Source: a bacterium (GTDB taxonomy: Bacteria > SZUA-79 > Acidulodesulfobacterales > Acidulodesulfobacteraceae). Taken from it: DNA of 64,000 bases. Below are positions 35,576-44,996 of this stretch, piece by piece. The stretch is taken from positions 1 through 64,000 of the forward strand of contig QIJE01000029.1 of NCBI GenBank assembly GCA_003232385.1, written 5' to 3'. The position numbers and the translations under genes are program-made. Position 1 is the first letter of the stretch. The number at the start of each line of letters is the position of its first letter. The notes beneath the pieces were generated by a model that saw only the letters and a program-made list of their open reading frames with translations, was not told the origin of the DNA and ran no database searches.

Positions 35576-37021
35576 TCAATGCTTTTTTGCCGCTCGGGAA
35601 TTAAACTTATGAATCGCCTCTCCTATTGAATCCAATGCCGATTCGGGGACTATTTCCGAAAGAGTGGGGTGTGAATGAATCGTAGATTCTATGTCGAAAA
35701 TAGTTCCGCCGTAATGCATGTGAGAGGCAATTTCGGCGATTAATTCGGGAACATCCGCCCCTACTCCGGTTGCTCCGATAATTTTTTTAGAATTTTCTTC
35801 CACCAAAACCTTTAAAAATCCCTCTTTTTCTTCCATAGCCAAAGCCATTCCGTTTGCGGCATACGAAAAACGCCCCGTATTATAATCTGAGGAAAGCCCG
35901 TCATCACCCTCTTTTAGTCCGACGGTCCCTATAGGCGGATTCGTATATATGGACCTGGGTAATACGTCATAATTTTTTTCTCTATTTATTCCGGCGATGT
36001 TATCCGCCGCTATTATTCCGTCGAACGACGCCTTGTGGGCAAGCATCGGTCCGTCTATTATGTCTCCGCAGGCATAAGCCCCCTTAATGTTAGTCTCATT
36101 ACGGCTGTCAATACTTATCCTGCCTCTTTCGTTCGTCTTTATGCCTATGTCTTCAAGTCCCAGTCCTGAGGTATTTAGTCTTCTTCCGATAGAAACAATT
36201 ACCTTGTCGGCTTCAAATATTTCACCGCTTTTTAATGTAACTGCAGCCTTACCCTTACCGTTTGCAGGTGCCGGCACAATGCTGCCTACCTCCGCGCCGT
36301 TCAACATATCTATATTACGTGATTTAAAAGCCTTACGAATAAATCTAGAAATCTCCACATCTTCGGTAGAAAGTATAGAAGGCAAGAGTTCTATTATTTT
36401 CACGTTAGACCCGAATTCCGAAAAGATATTGGCAAACTCACATCCGATAACCCCTCCCCCTATAATAATTAAAGACTCCGGTATCTCTCTTAAGGAAAGA
36501 GCCTCGTCTGACGTTATTACGCTTTTATGGTCTATATTAAAAGAGGATATCATAAGAGGGGACGAGCCGGTTGCGATTATTATATTTTTTGCGGAAATTT
36601 GCGTTTCCTCTATATTTTTATCGGCAGAATATTCATTTAACGTTATACCGAGTCTAAAATCGTTATCATTCGAACCGACGACCCTGCCGGAGCCGTAAAA
36701 AATCTTAACCTTCCTCGCTTTTAAGAGTTTTTCGACCCCCCCAGTGAGTGTTAAGACGACCTCATCCTTGTAGTCTATTATCTCTCCGTAGTTAAAACTA
36801 AATTCACCCACGATAAAACCGCGCTCCGGCGCTTTAAGCCTGCTTAGGTATTTTGCCTTTGAATATAATATTTTAGTCGGTATGCACCCTCTGTTAAGGC
36901 ATGTTCCTCCAAATCTGTCTTTTTCTATTATCGCAACTGATAAACCGTTGATAGCGGATTTCAATGCACCCACATACCCTGCCGGACCGCCACCCAAGAC
37001 GCAAACATCGAAATTTTCCAA
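35576..37021 (-). CDS. lpdA: dihydrolipoamide dehydrogenase-type flavoprotein
   Basis: A 481-residue FAD/NAD disulfide oxidoreductase that reoxidises dihydrolipoamide. FAD motif VCVLGGGPAGYVGAL, redox disulfide GGTCLNRGCIPTK, NAD-binding IIIGGGVIGCEFANIF, AYACGDIIDGPMLAHKA, and the C-terminal catalytic HSHPTLSEIVPE are all intact. No lipoyl E2 or E1 genes are nearby, and in related clusters this position (between tsaE and lysC) usually lacks it. It may serve the lipoate-binding proteins encoded 16 kb upstream in the same direction, or distant 2-oxoacid dehydrogenases. Confidence 0.93.
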   Translation of the reverse strand: MENFDVCVLGGGPAGYVGALKSAINGLSVAIIEKDRFGGTCLNRGCIPTKILYSKAKYLSRLKAPERGFIVGEFSFNYGEIIDYKDEVVLTLTGGVEKLLKARKVKIFYGSGRVVGSNDNDFRLGITLNEYSADKNIEETQISAKNIIIATGSSPLMISSFNIDHKSVITSDEALSLREIPESLIIIGGGVIGCEFANIFSEFGSNVKIIELLPSILSTEDVEISRFIRKAFKSRNIDMLNGAEVGSIVPAPANGKGKAAVTLKSGEIFEADKVIVSIGRRLNTSGLGLEDIGIKTNERGRISIDSRNETNIKGAYACGDIIDGPMLAHKASFDGIIAADNIAGINREKNYDVLPRSIYTNPPIGTVGLKEGDDGLSSDYNTGRFSYAANGMALAMEEKEGFLKVLVEENSKKIIGATGVGADVPELIAEIASHMHYGGTIFDIESTIHSHPTLSEIVPESALDSIGEAIHKFNSRAAKKH

Positions 37022-37042
37022 CTCTTTCTCCTTATATTGTTT

Positions 37043-37498
37043 TTATAATATCTTTTTTATTTCTATGTATCTTTTCTCTTTCTTTCCGTCGTCGTCTTTT
37101 TGCATATCTACGACGTAATAGTTGCCGATAATATATTTTTTATAATCTATCCCGATTATATCCGTCCACTCGGCAATGGTAATATTTTTACCGTCCAACG
37201 AATCAAAGAATCCGCAATTTTCCAAATCGTAAATAGTTTTTAATCTGTAGAAATCGAAATGGTTTATCTTTATTCCGCAGTCATAAGCGTTCATTATCGT
37301 ATAAGTCGGACTTAATGCGAAAATATTACCATTTTTACCACTATGACAAAGAAAACTTATGATCCCCGATGAAAACCTTGTTTTCCCGGCCCCCAAGCCA
37401 CCTTTTATCGAAACAAAATCATCTATCTTTAATCTTTTCGCAAATTCTTTCGCTATAGATTCGGTTTTTTGAGGCGAATCGGATTCGAATTTTCGCAA
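37043..37498 (-). CDS. tsaE: tRNA t6A synthesis ATPase TsaE
   Basis: A 151-residue P-loop protein needed for threonylcarbamoyl-adenosine at tRNA position 37, acting with TsaB and TsaD. The Walker A loop is GGLGAGKTRFSSGI; NHFDFYRL and ITIAEWTD are the other family motifs. The TTG start is supported by AGGGG 7 bases upstream, within the CBS gene's last codons. The two genes abut. Confidence 0.92.
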   Translation of the reverse strand: MRKFESDSPQKTESIAKEFAKRLKIDDFVSIKGGLGAGKTRFSSGIISFLCHSGKNGNIFALSPTYTIMNAYDCGIKINHFDFYRLKTIYDLENCGFFDSLDGKNITIAEWTDIIGIDYKKYIIGNYYVVDMQKDDDGKKEKRYIEIKKIL

Positions 37499-37500
37499 AT

Positions 37501-37983
37501 TTATTTCCCCTGTTTCTCTTTTTTTTTCTTTTTTGAAGACATGGCCTTGATTATGTCGTATCTGGAGACAATGCCGATAATTTCCTTGTCGTCGTTTACA
37601 ATAGGAATAGAGTAAAATTTCTTATCTGTCATAACGGTTGCAAGGTTATATATGTCTTCGTTCTCTTTCGCGCAAAAAACGTCTTTATTCATTAAGTCTT
37701 TAATCTTAGTTGCCGTTATCCTATCCACGTCTTTCTTAAAATGCTTAGATGTTCCCAGATAGAATATACTGTCGAAAATAGTGAAAACGGTCGGTATATG
37801 AAGATTGGATTCTTGATACACAAGATCGGTTTCCGATACTATACCCGTAAGTTTTTTATTTTTGTCGACTACCGGAATCGCATTTATTTTATATTTTAAA
37901 AATATATCCGCCGCTTTTTTTATCTCATCTTCTTCCTTTACAACTATTACGTTTCCGGTCATTACGTCTTTTGCCTCTATCAT
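37501..37983 (-). CDS. CBS-domain pair protein
   Basis: A 160-residue protein consisting of two CBS domains, about residues 5-60 (AKDVMTGNVIVVKEEDEIKKAADIF) and 90-150 (KIKDLMNKDVFCAKENEDIYN), with a Lys-rich tail. Such stand-alone pairs bind adenine nucleotides as energy sensors. I choose ATG 37983 because GGGGAG is 9 bases upstream; the track start two codons earlier is a GTG. It is inserted between nnr and tsaE, which are usually adjacent in this cluster. Confidence 0.88.
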   Translation of the reverse strand: MIEAKDVMTGNVIVVKEEDEIKKAADIFLKYKINAIPVVDKNKKLTGIVSETDLVYQESNLHIPTVFTIFDSIFYLGTSKHFKKDVDRITATKIKDLMNKDVFCAKENEDIYNLATVMTDKKFYSIPIVNDDKEIIGIVSRYDIIKAMSSKKKKKEKQGK

Positions 37984-38023
37984 ATACACTCTCTCCCCTT
38001 AATTCACCCGGCATTACCTATTA

Positions 38024-39646
38024 TCATAGTGTGGAATTCGGATGATTTTTGTTATATCTTACCTTCATTAAATTTACGGCCTTCGGAATATTTTCGGCTA
38101 TCCTTACGGCTCCCGCCCCAAAATCACCGTATTCTTCTTTAAGATTATCGGCAGAATAAACCATTAAAAAAGATGCCGCCTTCAATGCTTTATATATATT
38201 CATACCCTGACAAATAAAAGAACCTATAATGCCGCTTAACACGTCGCCGCTTCCGCCGCTTGCAAGTAGCGAACAGTGCGCGCACTGCACGGAAACGTTT
38301 TTACCGTTTTTATCAAATATAAACATGCTTGACCCTTTAAGAACTAAATATACCCCGAATTCTTCGGCAAAATTCCTCCCGATATTTAACGGGTCTTTTT
38401 CTATTGTTCTTCTGTTAATACCCGTTAAACGCTCCATTTCTTTAAAATGCGGCGTTAAAACAATATCGTTTTTATCAGAAATTTCCTTTAATATTTTCAT
38501 GTTTTCCGATAAAATATTTAAAGCGTCGGCGTCTAAAATAATAGGAACCCTTATATCACGAATAAGCCTGCTTAAAAATAGCTTCGTCCTTTCATTTAGT
38601 CCCATTCCGGGTCCGATAACGACTGCTGTCTTACCTTGAAGCATATTCTCTGAAATATCTGCAGCACTTTCTTCCACAAAAAACCCTTTATTATCGTCAA
38701 AAACAGGGTATGTCATTATTTCTGTCGTTTTTGCTTCCATAATATTGTTCATAGCCGGAACCGCTATGGAAACGAGACCTGCCCCACTCTTAAATCCGGC
38801 GTAGGAAGACATATATGCCGCGCCGGTTCTGCCGTAGCTCCCGGCTATCGAAAGTAAATGCCCGTAATCAAATTTTGTTCCGGTTTCCTTTCTTCCGGTA
38901 AAATACCCTATGGTCTCTTCCTCATCAATTACTTCTATCCCCGAACAATAATTATCTAACAACTTTTTAGGTTGATTTATATCGATTAGTGTTAATTTTT
39001 TACTCAATAAAAGCCTCTCCGACTCGTTAATGTAAAAACCGGCCTTTAACCCTCCTAATGTAAAAATTCTCTTTATATTACTTTTTATTCCGGAACCCAT
39101 AAAGCCTCCGGTATCGGCATTTAACCCGCTTGGAACGTCTATGCATAATATTTCAAACCCGATTTCTCTACTCTTTGCCTCGACTATTTCTATTACAGTT
39201 TTTAAAAAACCGGTTATTTCTCTGTTTATTCCTACTCCGAATATCGCATCGGATAAAATATCCGTTCCGTCTAAAATTTCAGATAAAACAGGCAGTTGTT
39301 TTTTTTTGGAAATTTCTATAACGTTAGAGTTTAAATTAAGCAAAATATTTAAGTTTTCTCCTGCAGCCCCTTTGTATAAATTTTTGTCCGCAAGGATTAT
39401 CGTCTTTACGCTAAACCCGGCATTAAAAAGATAGCGCGATAAAACAAAACCGTCACCGCCGTTATTTCCTTTTCCGCATATTACGGTAATATCGGATTTT
39501 AAGAGATAATCTTTGCCGTATAACTTTAAAATCTCCCTATAACATCCGCCTCCGGCATTTTCCATCAGTATGCTTTCGGAATATCCGAAAACAGAATAAC
39601 TCTCTTCGTCTATTTTTTTTAAATTTTCGGAAAAATATAATTTCAT
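38024..39646 (-). CDS. nnr: bifunctional NAD(P)H-hydrate epimerase/dehydratase
   Basis: A 540-residue fusion that repairs hydrated NAD(P)H. Residues 1-225 are the YjeF-N epimerase (ITVICGKGNNGGDGFVLSRYLF, IDVPSGLNADTGG). Residues about 240-530 are the ribokinase-like ADP-dependent dehydratase (HLLSIAGSYGRTGAAYMSSYAG, VIGPGMGLNE, LASGGSGDVLSGIIGSFICQG). It overlaps acpS by 4 bases, as in many bacteria. Confidence 0.95.
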   Translation of the reverse strand: MKLYFSENLKKIDEESYSVFGYSESILMENAGGGCYREILKLYGKDYLLKSDITVICGKGNNGGDGFVLSRYLFNAGFSVKTIILADKNLYKGAAGENLNILLNLNSNVIEISKKKQLPVLSEILDGTDILSDAIFGVGINREITGFLKTVIEIVEAKSREIGFEILCIDVPSGLNADTGGFMGSGIKSNIKRIFTLGGLKAGFYINESERLLLSKKLTLIDINQPKKLLDNYCSGIEVIDEEETIGYFTGRKETGTKFDYGHLLSIAGSYGRTGAAYMSSYAGFKSGAGLVSIAVPAMNNIMEAKTTEIMTYPVFDDNKGFFVEESAADISENMLQGKTAVVIGPGMGLNERTKLFLSRLIRDIRVPIILDADALNILSENMKILKEISDKNDIVLTPHFKEMERLTGINRRTIEKDPLNIGRNFAEEFGVYLVLKGSSMFIFDKNGKNVSVQCAHCSLLASGGSGDVLSGIIGSFICQGMNIYKALKAASFLMVYSADNLKEEYGDFGAGAVRIAENIPKAVNLMKVRYNKNHPNSTL

Positions 39647-40053
39647 TTTTTATTAAGGCTTTGAATTACAACAATAGCACAGGCAAAATCATTTTCATGG
39701 GTTATGCTAACTTTTATAGAAAACAGGGCTTTTTTAAATTTTTGGTTTATCACATATGCCGTATCTTCATCTATATTTATCAAAGGTTGTCCGCTTTCTT
39801 CATTCGATGTGGCTATCTTATTTAACGGCAGAGAAAAGATACCCGCCCCTATGGACTTTAGAAACGCTTCCTTAACCGCAAAATAACCCGCCGCTTTCTG
39901 CATGGCTTTTAGTTCGTTTCTGCATTTAATCTTTTCTATAACATTTCGTTCTTTTTCCGAGAAAACCCTGCTATAAAATCTTTCTCCGTGCGAATGCAGC
40001 GCCTTTTTTATTTTTCTTATAGAAACTAAATCTATGCCTATACCCTCTATCAT
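39643..40053 (-). CDS. acpS: holo-[acyl-carrier-protein] synthase
   Basis: A 136-residue phosphopantetheinyl transferase that activates ACP. GIGIDLVSIRKI holds the metal-binding aspartate and AAGYFAVKEAFLKSIGAG the second conserved motif. Normal length. It lies between pdxJ and nnr. Confidence 0.95.
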   Translation of the reverse strand: MIEGIGIDLVSIRKIKKALHSHGERFYSRVFSEKERNVIEKIKCRNELKAMQKAAGYFAVKEAFLKSIGAGIFSLPLNKIATSNEESGQPLINIDEDTAYVINQKFKKALFSIKVSITHENDFACAIVVIQSLNKK

Positions 40054-40066
40054 TTTATACTTTTAA

Positions 40067-40795
40067 TTAGGCCTTTGCTAACTCTGCAGCCTTTATGATG
40101 CCGAGCATTTCTTTTACCGCAGATTCCAATCCGGTGAATATAGAACGGGATATTATGGAAAAACCTATATTAAATTCATAAAAACCGTCTATCATGACGA
40201 CGTCGTAAACATTTTCATAATTTAATCCATGTCCGGCATTAATTTTGAGTCCTATTTTTACGGCATGTCTTGCCGCCTCTTTTATCCTTTTTAATTCTAT
40301 TGCTTTATCTTTAATCCCGGTTTTACCGGCATAACTGCCCGTGTGTATCTCTATAAAGTCGAATTCGGCTTCGGCGGCGGCTTCTATCTGTTTTAAATCA
40401 GGCTCTATGAAAGCCGATGTTGTACAGTCGATAGATTTAAATTCCGAATTTATATCCTTAAATCGGCTTACGTTTGATATTGCATCCAATCCACCCTCCG
40501 TTGTGAGCTCCTTCCTTCTTTCCGGTACTATAGTTACGCTTCGAGGCATAATATCCATGGCAATTTTTACTATTCCCTCGTCGGCGGACATTTCAAGATT
40601 TAGTTTTTTCGTTAGATCGGATATAATCCTAACATCCTCGTCCTTTATGTGTCTTCTATCCTCTCTTAAATGGCAGGTTACATTAGACGCCCCGGCCTCT
40701 AAAACGACGAAAGCCGCATGAACCGGAGACGGAAATATTTCACCTCTCGCATTCCTCAAGGTTGCAACATGATCTATATTTACGCCTAATTCCAT
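40067..40795 (-). CDS. pdxJ: pyridoxine 5'-phosphate synthase
   Basis: A 242-residue TIM barrel that condenses amino-acetone phosphate and deoxyxylulose 5-phosphate in the DXP-dependent B6 pathway. ELGVNIDHVATLRNARG, VTCHLREDRRHIKDEDV, TIVPERRKELTTEGGLD, and INAGHGLNYENV are the diagnostic stretches. It is positioned between glmM and acpS. Confidence 0.97.
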   Translation of the reverse strand: MELGVNIDHVATLRNARGEIFPSPVHAAFVVLEAGASNVTCHLREDRRHIKDEDVRIISDLTKKLNLEMSADEGIVKIAMDIMPRSVTIVPERRKELTTEGGLDAISNVSRFKDINSEFKSIDCTTSAFIEPDLKQIEAAAEAEFDFIEIHTGSYAGKTGIKDKAIELKRIKEAARHAVKIGLKINAGHGLNYENVYDVVMIDGFYEFNIGFSIISRSIFTGLESAVKEMLGIIKAAELAKA

Positions 40796-40827
40796 AAACC
40801 GTTTCTCCGAATTCCTTAATATTATTA

Positions 40828-42189
40828 TTATATACCGTTATTATCAAAGTATTTTTCTATCTCTTCTTTAATTTCGTTACCTATTTCGTTAATTTCCCCA
40901 TCGTTTTTTCCCTCCACAAGAACCCTTAGATAATTCTGCGTTCCCGAATATCTTACAAAAATCCTACCCCTATTCTTTAACACTTCGTTAAAATGATCTA
41001 TTTTTTTTGAAACTTTTCCCATTTCGTCGATGTTTTTCCTGTAAGGCACCTCTACATTGAAAAGAGCTTGGGGATACGGTTCGATAATCTTTCTAAGTTC
41101 CGAAAGCGGCTTATCCGTTTTTACCATAATCGTAAGAAGTTTTAATGCCGATATTATACCGTCTCCGGTATTAGTATTGTCTAAAAATATAATATGCCCG
41201 GATTGCTCACCGCCGAGGTTATAATCATCTTTAATCATTTCTTCCATAATGTACCTATCGCCGACCTCGGTATAAATCGTTTTTATGTCATACTTTTTAA
41301 ATAAGAGTTCAAGGGCGATGTTTGACATAGGAGTGGTAACCACGCCGTTATTTTTTAGCTCTCCGGTTGATTTCATGTTTATAGCGCATATAGCGAGAAA
41401 CTCATCTCCTTGAAGTATCTTTCCGTTTTCATCGCTAAAAATTACTCGGTCTCCGTCGCCGTCAAAGGCCAAACCGACGTCTGCCCCGTTTTTCTTTACC
41501 GATGAGCTCAAATTGTCGGGATGCGTAGAACCGCAGTTATCGTTAATATTTATTCCGTCAGGGCTTGCGTTCTCTAAGATGACATCCGCGCCAAGTTCCG
41601 AAAAAACCTCCGGAGCTACTTTATAGTCGGCGCCGTTAGCACAGTCTACTACAATTTTTAAACCATTCAGGGTTAAATTTTTAGGAAAAGACAGCTTAGT
41701 GAAAATTACATATCTGCCTGACGCATCGTCTATTCTGTGAGCCTTGCCTATGTTACTCCCCGTTGGACCCGCATTGTCAAATTTATAATTAACAAATAAA
41801 TCCTCTATTTTTTTACATACTTCATCGTATAATTTAAATCCGTCACCGCTAAAAAACTTTATTCCGTTATCGTAAAAAGGATTATGTGAAGCAGATATTA
41901 CGACGCCGGCATCGGCTCTCATACTGGATGTTATAAAGGCAACCCCGGGTGTCGGCATCGGTCCGACTAAATAAACATCAGAACCCATAGCACATATCCC
42001 GGATGAAAGTGCCGTTTCAAGCATATAACCGGAAATTCTCGTATCCTTGCCTATTACTATTTTTAGTCTTTTTCCTCTCGATTTTAAAACTTGTACCAAG
42101 GCCATGCCCATCTTTAAGGCCACTTCAGAAGTCAAAGGATATCTATTTGCCTGCCCCCTTATACCGTCCGTTCCGAATAATTTTCTCAT
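40828..42189 (-). CDS. glmM: phosphoglucosamine mutase
   Basis: The mature start is MRKLFGTDGIRG at 42189, with AAAGGAG 12 bases upstream, so the track's ATG 42213 is probably too early (453 residues). It converts glucosamine-6-P to glucosamine-1-P for peptidoglycan and LPS. Active serine loop VVISASHNPFYDNGIK, metal loop AFDGDGDRVIF, sugar-binding GGEQSGHI, and phosphate site FVRYSGTQNYLRV are all intact. It is downstream of cdaA and cdaR, the conserved c-di-AMP trio. Confidence 0.97.
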   Translation of the reverse strand: MRKLFGTDGIRGQANRYPLTSEVALKMGMALVQVLKSRGKRLKIVIGKDTRISGYMLETALSSGICAMGSDVYLVGPMPTPGVAFITSSMRADAGVVISASHNPFYDNGIKFFSGDGFKLYDEVCKKIEDLFVNYKFDNAGPTGSNIGKAHRIDDASGRYVIFTKLSFPKNLTLNGLKIVVDCANGADYKVAPEVFSELGADVILENASPDGININDNCGSTHPDNLSSSVKKNGADVGLAFDGDGDRVIFSDENGKILQGDEFLAICAINMKSTGELKNNGVVTTPMSNIALELLFKKYDIKTIYTEVGDRYIMEEMIKDDYNLGGEQSGHIIFLDNTNTGDGIISALKLLTIMVKTDKPLSELRKIIEPYPQALFNVEVPYRKNIDEMGKVSKKIDHFNEVLKNRGRIFVRYSGTQNYLRVLVEGKNDGEINEIGNEIKEEIEKYFDNNGI

Positions 42190-42225
42190 ATCTATCCTGT
42201 CTCCTTTTTTCAAAGCGTATCTATT

Positions 42226-42876
42226 TTACTTTGAAATGGTAATATTCACACTGACCTTTTTATTATACATAATTTTTACTAATTTTGTAGGTTTTCTTAG
42301 GGAAACCGCCAATGATTTATTTTTATAGACGTTTCTTAAATCTATGTTTACAGTCTTAACGGTCGACATATGCCCGACAATATCTTTCGGTCCCCTAACC
42401 GGAATATATTGCGGAAAAACGTTTATATTTTTTAAATAATATCCTGCCGGCAGTCTCCCGACGGTTACCGGCAGGATTTTTATATACTTTGTTATAACCT
42501 TGCTAATTATTACCGGAATAATACTAGGACGGATGCTTATAATCTTTATGTCGGCGGGAAGGTTCAAATAAGACCTGTTTAAGATTATCGTGTTTTTTCT
42601 GGTAAGAAGATAATTTTCGTTTATCGTAAAAAAGATTTTTTTATTGAGCCTCATTAGCGCTATTCTTGAACCGCGCAGTTTTACATGGATTTCCCCGGGA
42701 AGATTATTACTTACGGCGTAACCGTTCGGAAGAGATTTAATTATGAGTCCCGCCGTATAAACAATATCCTGCTTAGTTCCGCCTACGACATATCCCCATA
42801 CGATAATCGCAAAAATTAGAGAAAATAGTTTTAGCCAGAAATTCTTTTTTATTAAATTTTCTATATTTCTATTCAT
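42226..42876 (-). CDS. cdaR: YbbR-domain protein (CdaR-type)
   Basis: A 216-residue protein with one amino-terminal transmembrane helix (FWLKLFSLIFAIIVWGYVVGG) and two YbbR-like repeats in the extracytoplasmic part. In Firmicutes CdaR modulates the diadenylate cyclase CdaA; the order cdaA-cdaR-glmM is preserved here. Firmicute CdaR has four repeats, so this is a short form, as is common outside Firmicutes. Confidence 0.87.
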   Translation of the reverse strand: MNRNIENLIKKNFWLKLFSLIFAIIVWGYVVGGTKQDIVYTAGLIIKSLPNGYAVSNNLPGEIHVKLRGSRIALMRLNKKIFFTINENYLLTRKNTIILNRSYLNLPADIKIISIRPSIIPVIISKVITKYIKILPVTVGRLPAGYYLKNINVFPQYIPVRGPKDIVGHMSTVKTVNIDLRNVYKNKSLAVSLRKPTKLVKIMYNKKVSVNITISK

Positions 42877-42918
42877 ATACCGTACCGTTAATATTTTTAA
42901 TTTATATTTTCGTTGATT

Positions 42919-43755
42919 TTAATCCTGTTTCTTTTGGGATTCTTCGGATTTTCCAAATAAAAGCTCGTAAATCGTTTTTATTAAAGGCTGTTCTTGTTCG
43001 TAATGGTAACTTAAATTTTTCAAAAGCTGATTTCTTAAGTCTTCCAAGCTTTCTATTTTTAGTATTTTTTTAGGGCGTATTATTTTAACCATGCCTGTTT
43101 CTTCGGAAACAACAATGGAAAACGCATCGGTAAGTTCGGAAAGTCCGATCGCCGCCCTGTGCCTTGTACCTAATCTTTTACTTATATTATCTTCCGTAGA
43201 AAGAGGCAGATAACAGGAAGCCGCGGCTATTCTGCCCTTCCGAATGATAACAGCGCCGTCGTGAAGCGGAGACGGCTGAGTAAATATACTTACGAGAAGT
43301 TCTTTGGAGATAATAGAATCAAGCTTTATACCTATTTTTAAATAGTCGCCTAAAAACATATCTCTTTCGAAAACTATAATTGCACCTATTTTCTTTGATA
43401 CTAATTCGAAAACCGCCTTTGACGTTTCTTCGACCAAACTTACCCTCTCCAATTTATTCTGAGCAACCGAGAAAGGATTTCTTCCGACACCTATAAGCGC
43501 CTTTCTTATTTCATTTCTGAAGAGTACAATTATTACTATTATTATAGAACTCAGAAAATTGCCAAAAATATACTCTGTTGCATAAAGCTTAAAAATAACG
43601 GAAAATAAAAATATGGCAAAAACTATTATAAGCCCGACAAGAACCTGAAACGATCCGGTTCCTTTTATGAGCGTTATTGTCCTGTAGATTATAAATGCTA
43701 CGATTATTATATCTAAAACATCTTGCCATCCGAAGTTTTGTAAGAGAGAAAGCAT
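42919..43755 (-). CDS. cdaA: diadenylate cyclase
   Basis: A 278-residue membrane enzyme that makes c-di-AMP from two ATP. Three amino-terminal transmembrane helices (residues about 10-80) precede the DAC domain. The catalytic DGA motif is PSPLHDGAVIIRKGRI and the RHR motif is GTRHRAAIGLSE. It is followed by cdaR and glmM. c-di-AMP generally controls potassium balance and cell-wall homeostasis. Confidence 0.96.
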   Translation of the reverse strand: MLSLLQNFGWQDVLDIIIVAFIIYRTITLIKGTGSFQVLVGLIIVFAIFLFSVIFKLYATEYIFGNFLSSIIIVIIVLFRNEIRKALIGVGRNPFSVAQNKLERVSLVEETSKAVFELVSKKIGAIIVFERDMFLGDYLKIGIKLDSIISKELLVSIFTQPSPLHDGAVIIRKGRIAAASCYLPLSTEDNISKRLGTRHRAAIGLSELTDAFSIVVSEETGMVKIIRPKKILKIESLEDLRNQLLKNLSYHYEQEQPLIKTIYELLFGKSEESQKKQD

Positions 43756-43776
43756 CTTGCTTTATACCATACTTTG

Positions 43777-44994
43777 TTACATTATTTTATCTAACAAGGC
43801 AAACGCCGATGCGGCTTGTCTCACGTCGTGAACCCTGATTATATCGATGCCTTTTAGTTTTAAGTATGAAAAAATCGCGATATTGCCGCTTAAAATGTTG
43901 TCTCGGTTTTTTCCGGTAATACGGTTGATAAAAGATTTCCTTGAAACGCCCGCCATAACGGGTAATCCTAAAGATTTAAAGGAGGTAATACCGGATAGCA
44001 AGTCATAATTGTCGTCTATGGATTTGGCAAAGCCGAAACCGGGATCGATTATGACATTATTATCCGTATCATAACCGCCGACCTTAAGATAATCTATCTT
44101 ATTTTTAAAATATAAAAGTATTTCATAAAATATATCATTGTAAGGCGCTAAATCCTCTTGCATATTTTCAGGAGATTTTTTCCTTGAATGCATCATAATG
44201 TATGGCACGTTAGCGGATATTACAATTTTTGCCATAGCTTCGGCATTGTAAGAAAGCCCGGATACGTCGTTTATTATATGCGCTCCGGCCTTTATAGCCT
44301 CTTTTGCCACCTCTGGTTTTCTCGTATCTATGGAAATAGGGATATTGAGCGTTTTAGATAAGTTTTCAATTACGGGGCATACTCTGTCTATCTCTATCTG
44401 CTCATCTATTTCTGATGCCGAGGGCCTTGTAGATTCTCCACCTATGTCTATGATGTCGGCGCCGTCCTTTTCTATTTCCATGCCTCTTTTTACCGCGGAA
44501 TCATAACTTAAATATTTGCCTCCATCGGAAAAAGAATCCGGCGTTATATTGAGAACGCCCATAATATAAGTTTTACCGTTAAAAGATATATCGCCCCTGG
44601 CGGTTCTCAATGTTTTAGTATTCACTTTTTCGTGAGACCCGTCGCATACTTTTAATATATTTTCAAGCTCGGCCGATAATTCTTTCAAGCCGAATCCCTG
44701 AGACTTTATCTTTTTTATGACAATTCTTAGTTGAACCGGTGTTCCGAATAAAATAGAGTCGGAACCGTCAATTTTTCCAGTAATGACATCTCTATGATTG
44801 GCAAGCTCCGCGCCTATGCTCAAGGCTTCCTGCTTAAGTATGTTGAGAGTAGTCGGGCTTATGTTTTTTAATTTAATAACGGCATACTTAAGCTTTTCTC
44901 CCATGATAATTTTTCCGATATTAGACACACCTACGTCATATAACGCTTTCAATGCAGCGCGGCTGTCGAAAATATCTACGAGATATGCTTGCAT
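43777..44994 (-). CDS. folP: dihydropteroate synthase with N-terminal extension
   Basis: A 405-residue protein. The DHPS domain starts near residue 140 (YIMGVLNITPDSFSDGGKYL) and includes DIIDIGGESTRPSA, INDVSGLSYN, and DPGFGFAKS. The first 135 residues form a separate domain, common in deltaproteobacterial and clostridial FolP. It makes dihydropteroate from pABA for folate. It lies between ftsH and cdaA. Confidence 0.95.
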   Translation of the reverse strand: MQAYLVDIFDSRAALKALYDVGVSNIGKIIMGEKLKYAVIKLKNISPTTLNILKQEALSIGAELANHRDVITGKIDGSDSILFGTPVQLRIVIKKIKSQGFGLKELSAELENILKVCDGSHEKVNTKTLRTARGDISFNGKTYIMGVLNITPDSFSDGGKYLSYDSAVKRGMEIEKDGADIIDIGGESTRPSASEIDEQIEIDRVCPVIENLSKTLNIPISIDTRKPEVAKEAIKAGAHIINDVSGLSYNAEAMAKIVISANVPYIMMHSRKKSPENMQEDLAPYNDIFYEILLYFKNKIDYLKVGGYDTDNNVIIDPGFGFAKSIDDNYDLLSGITSFKSLGLPVMAGVSRKSFINRITGKNRDNILSGNIAIFSYLKLKGIDIIRVHDVRQAASAFALLDKIM

Positions 44995-44996
44995 AG

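Noticed and set aside
36087-36698. 203-codon plus-strand frame
   Set aside because: Shadow of lpdA on the other strand; the lpdA motifs are intact.
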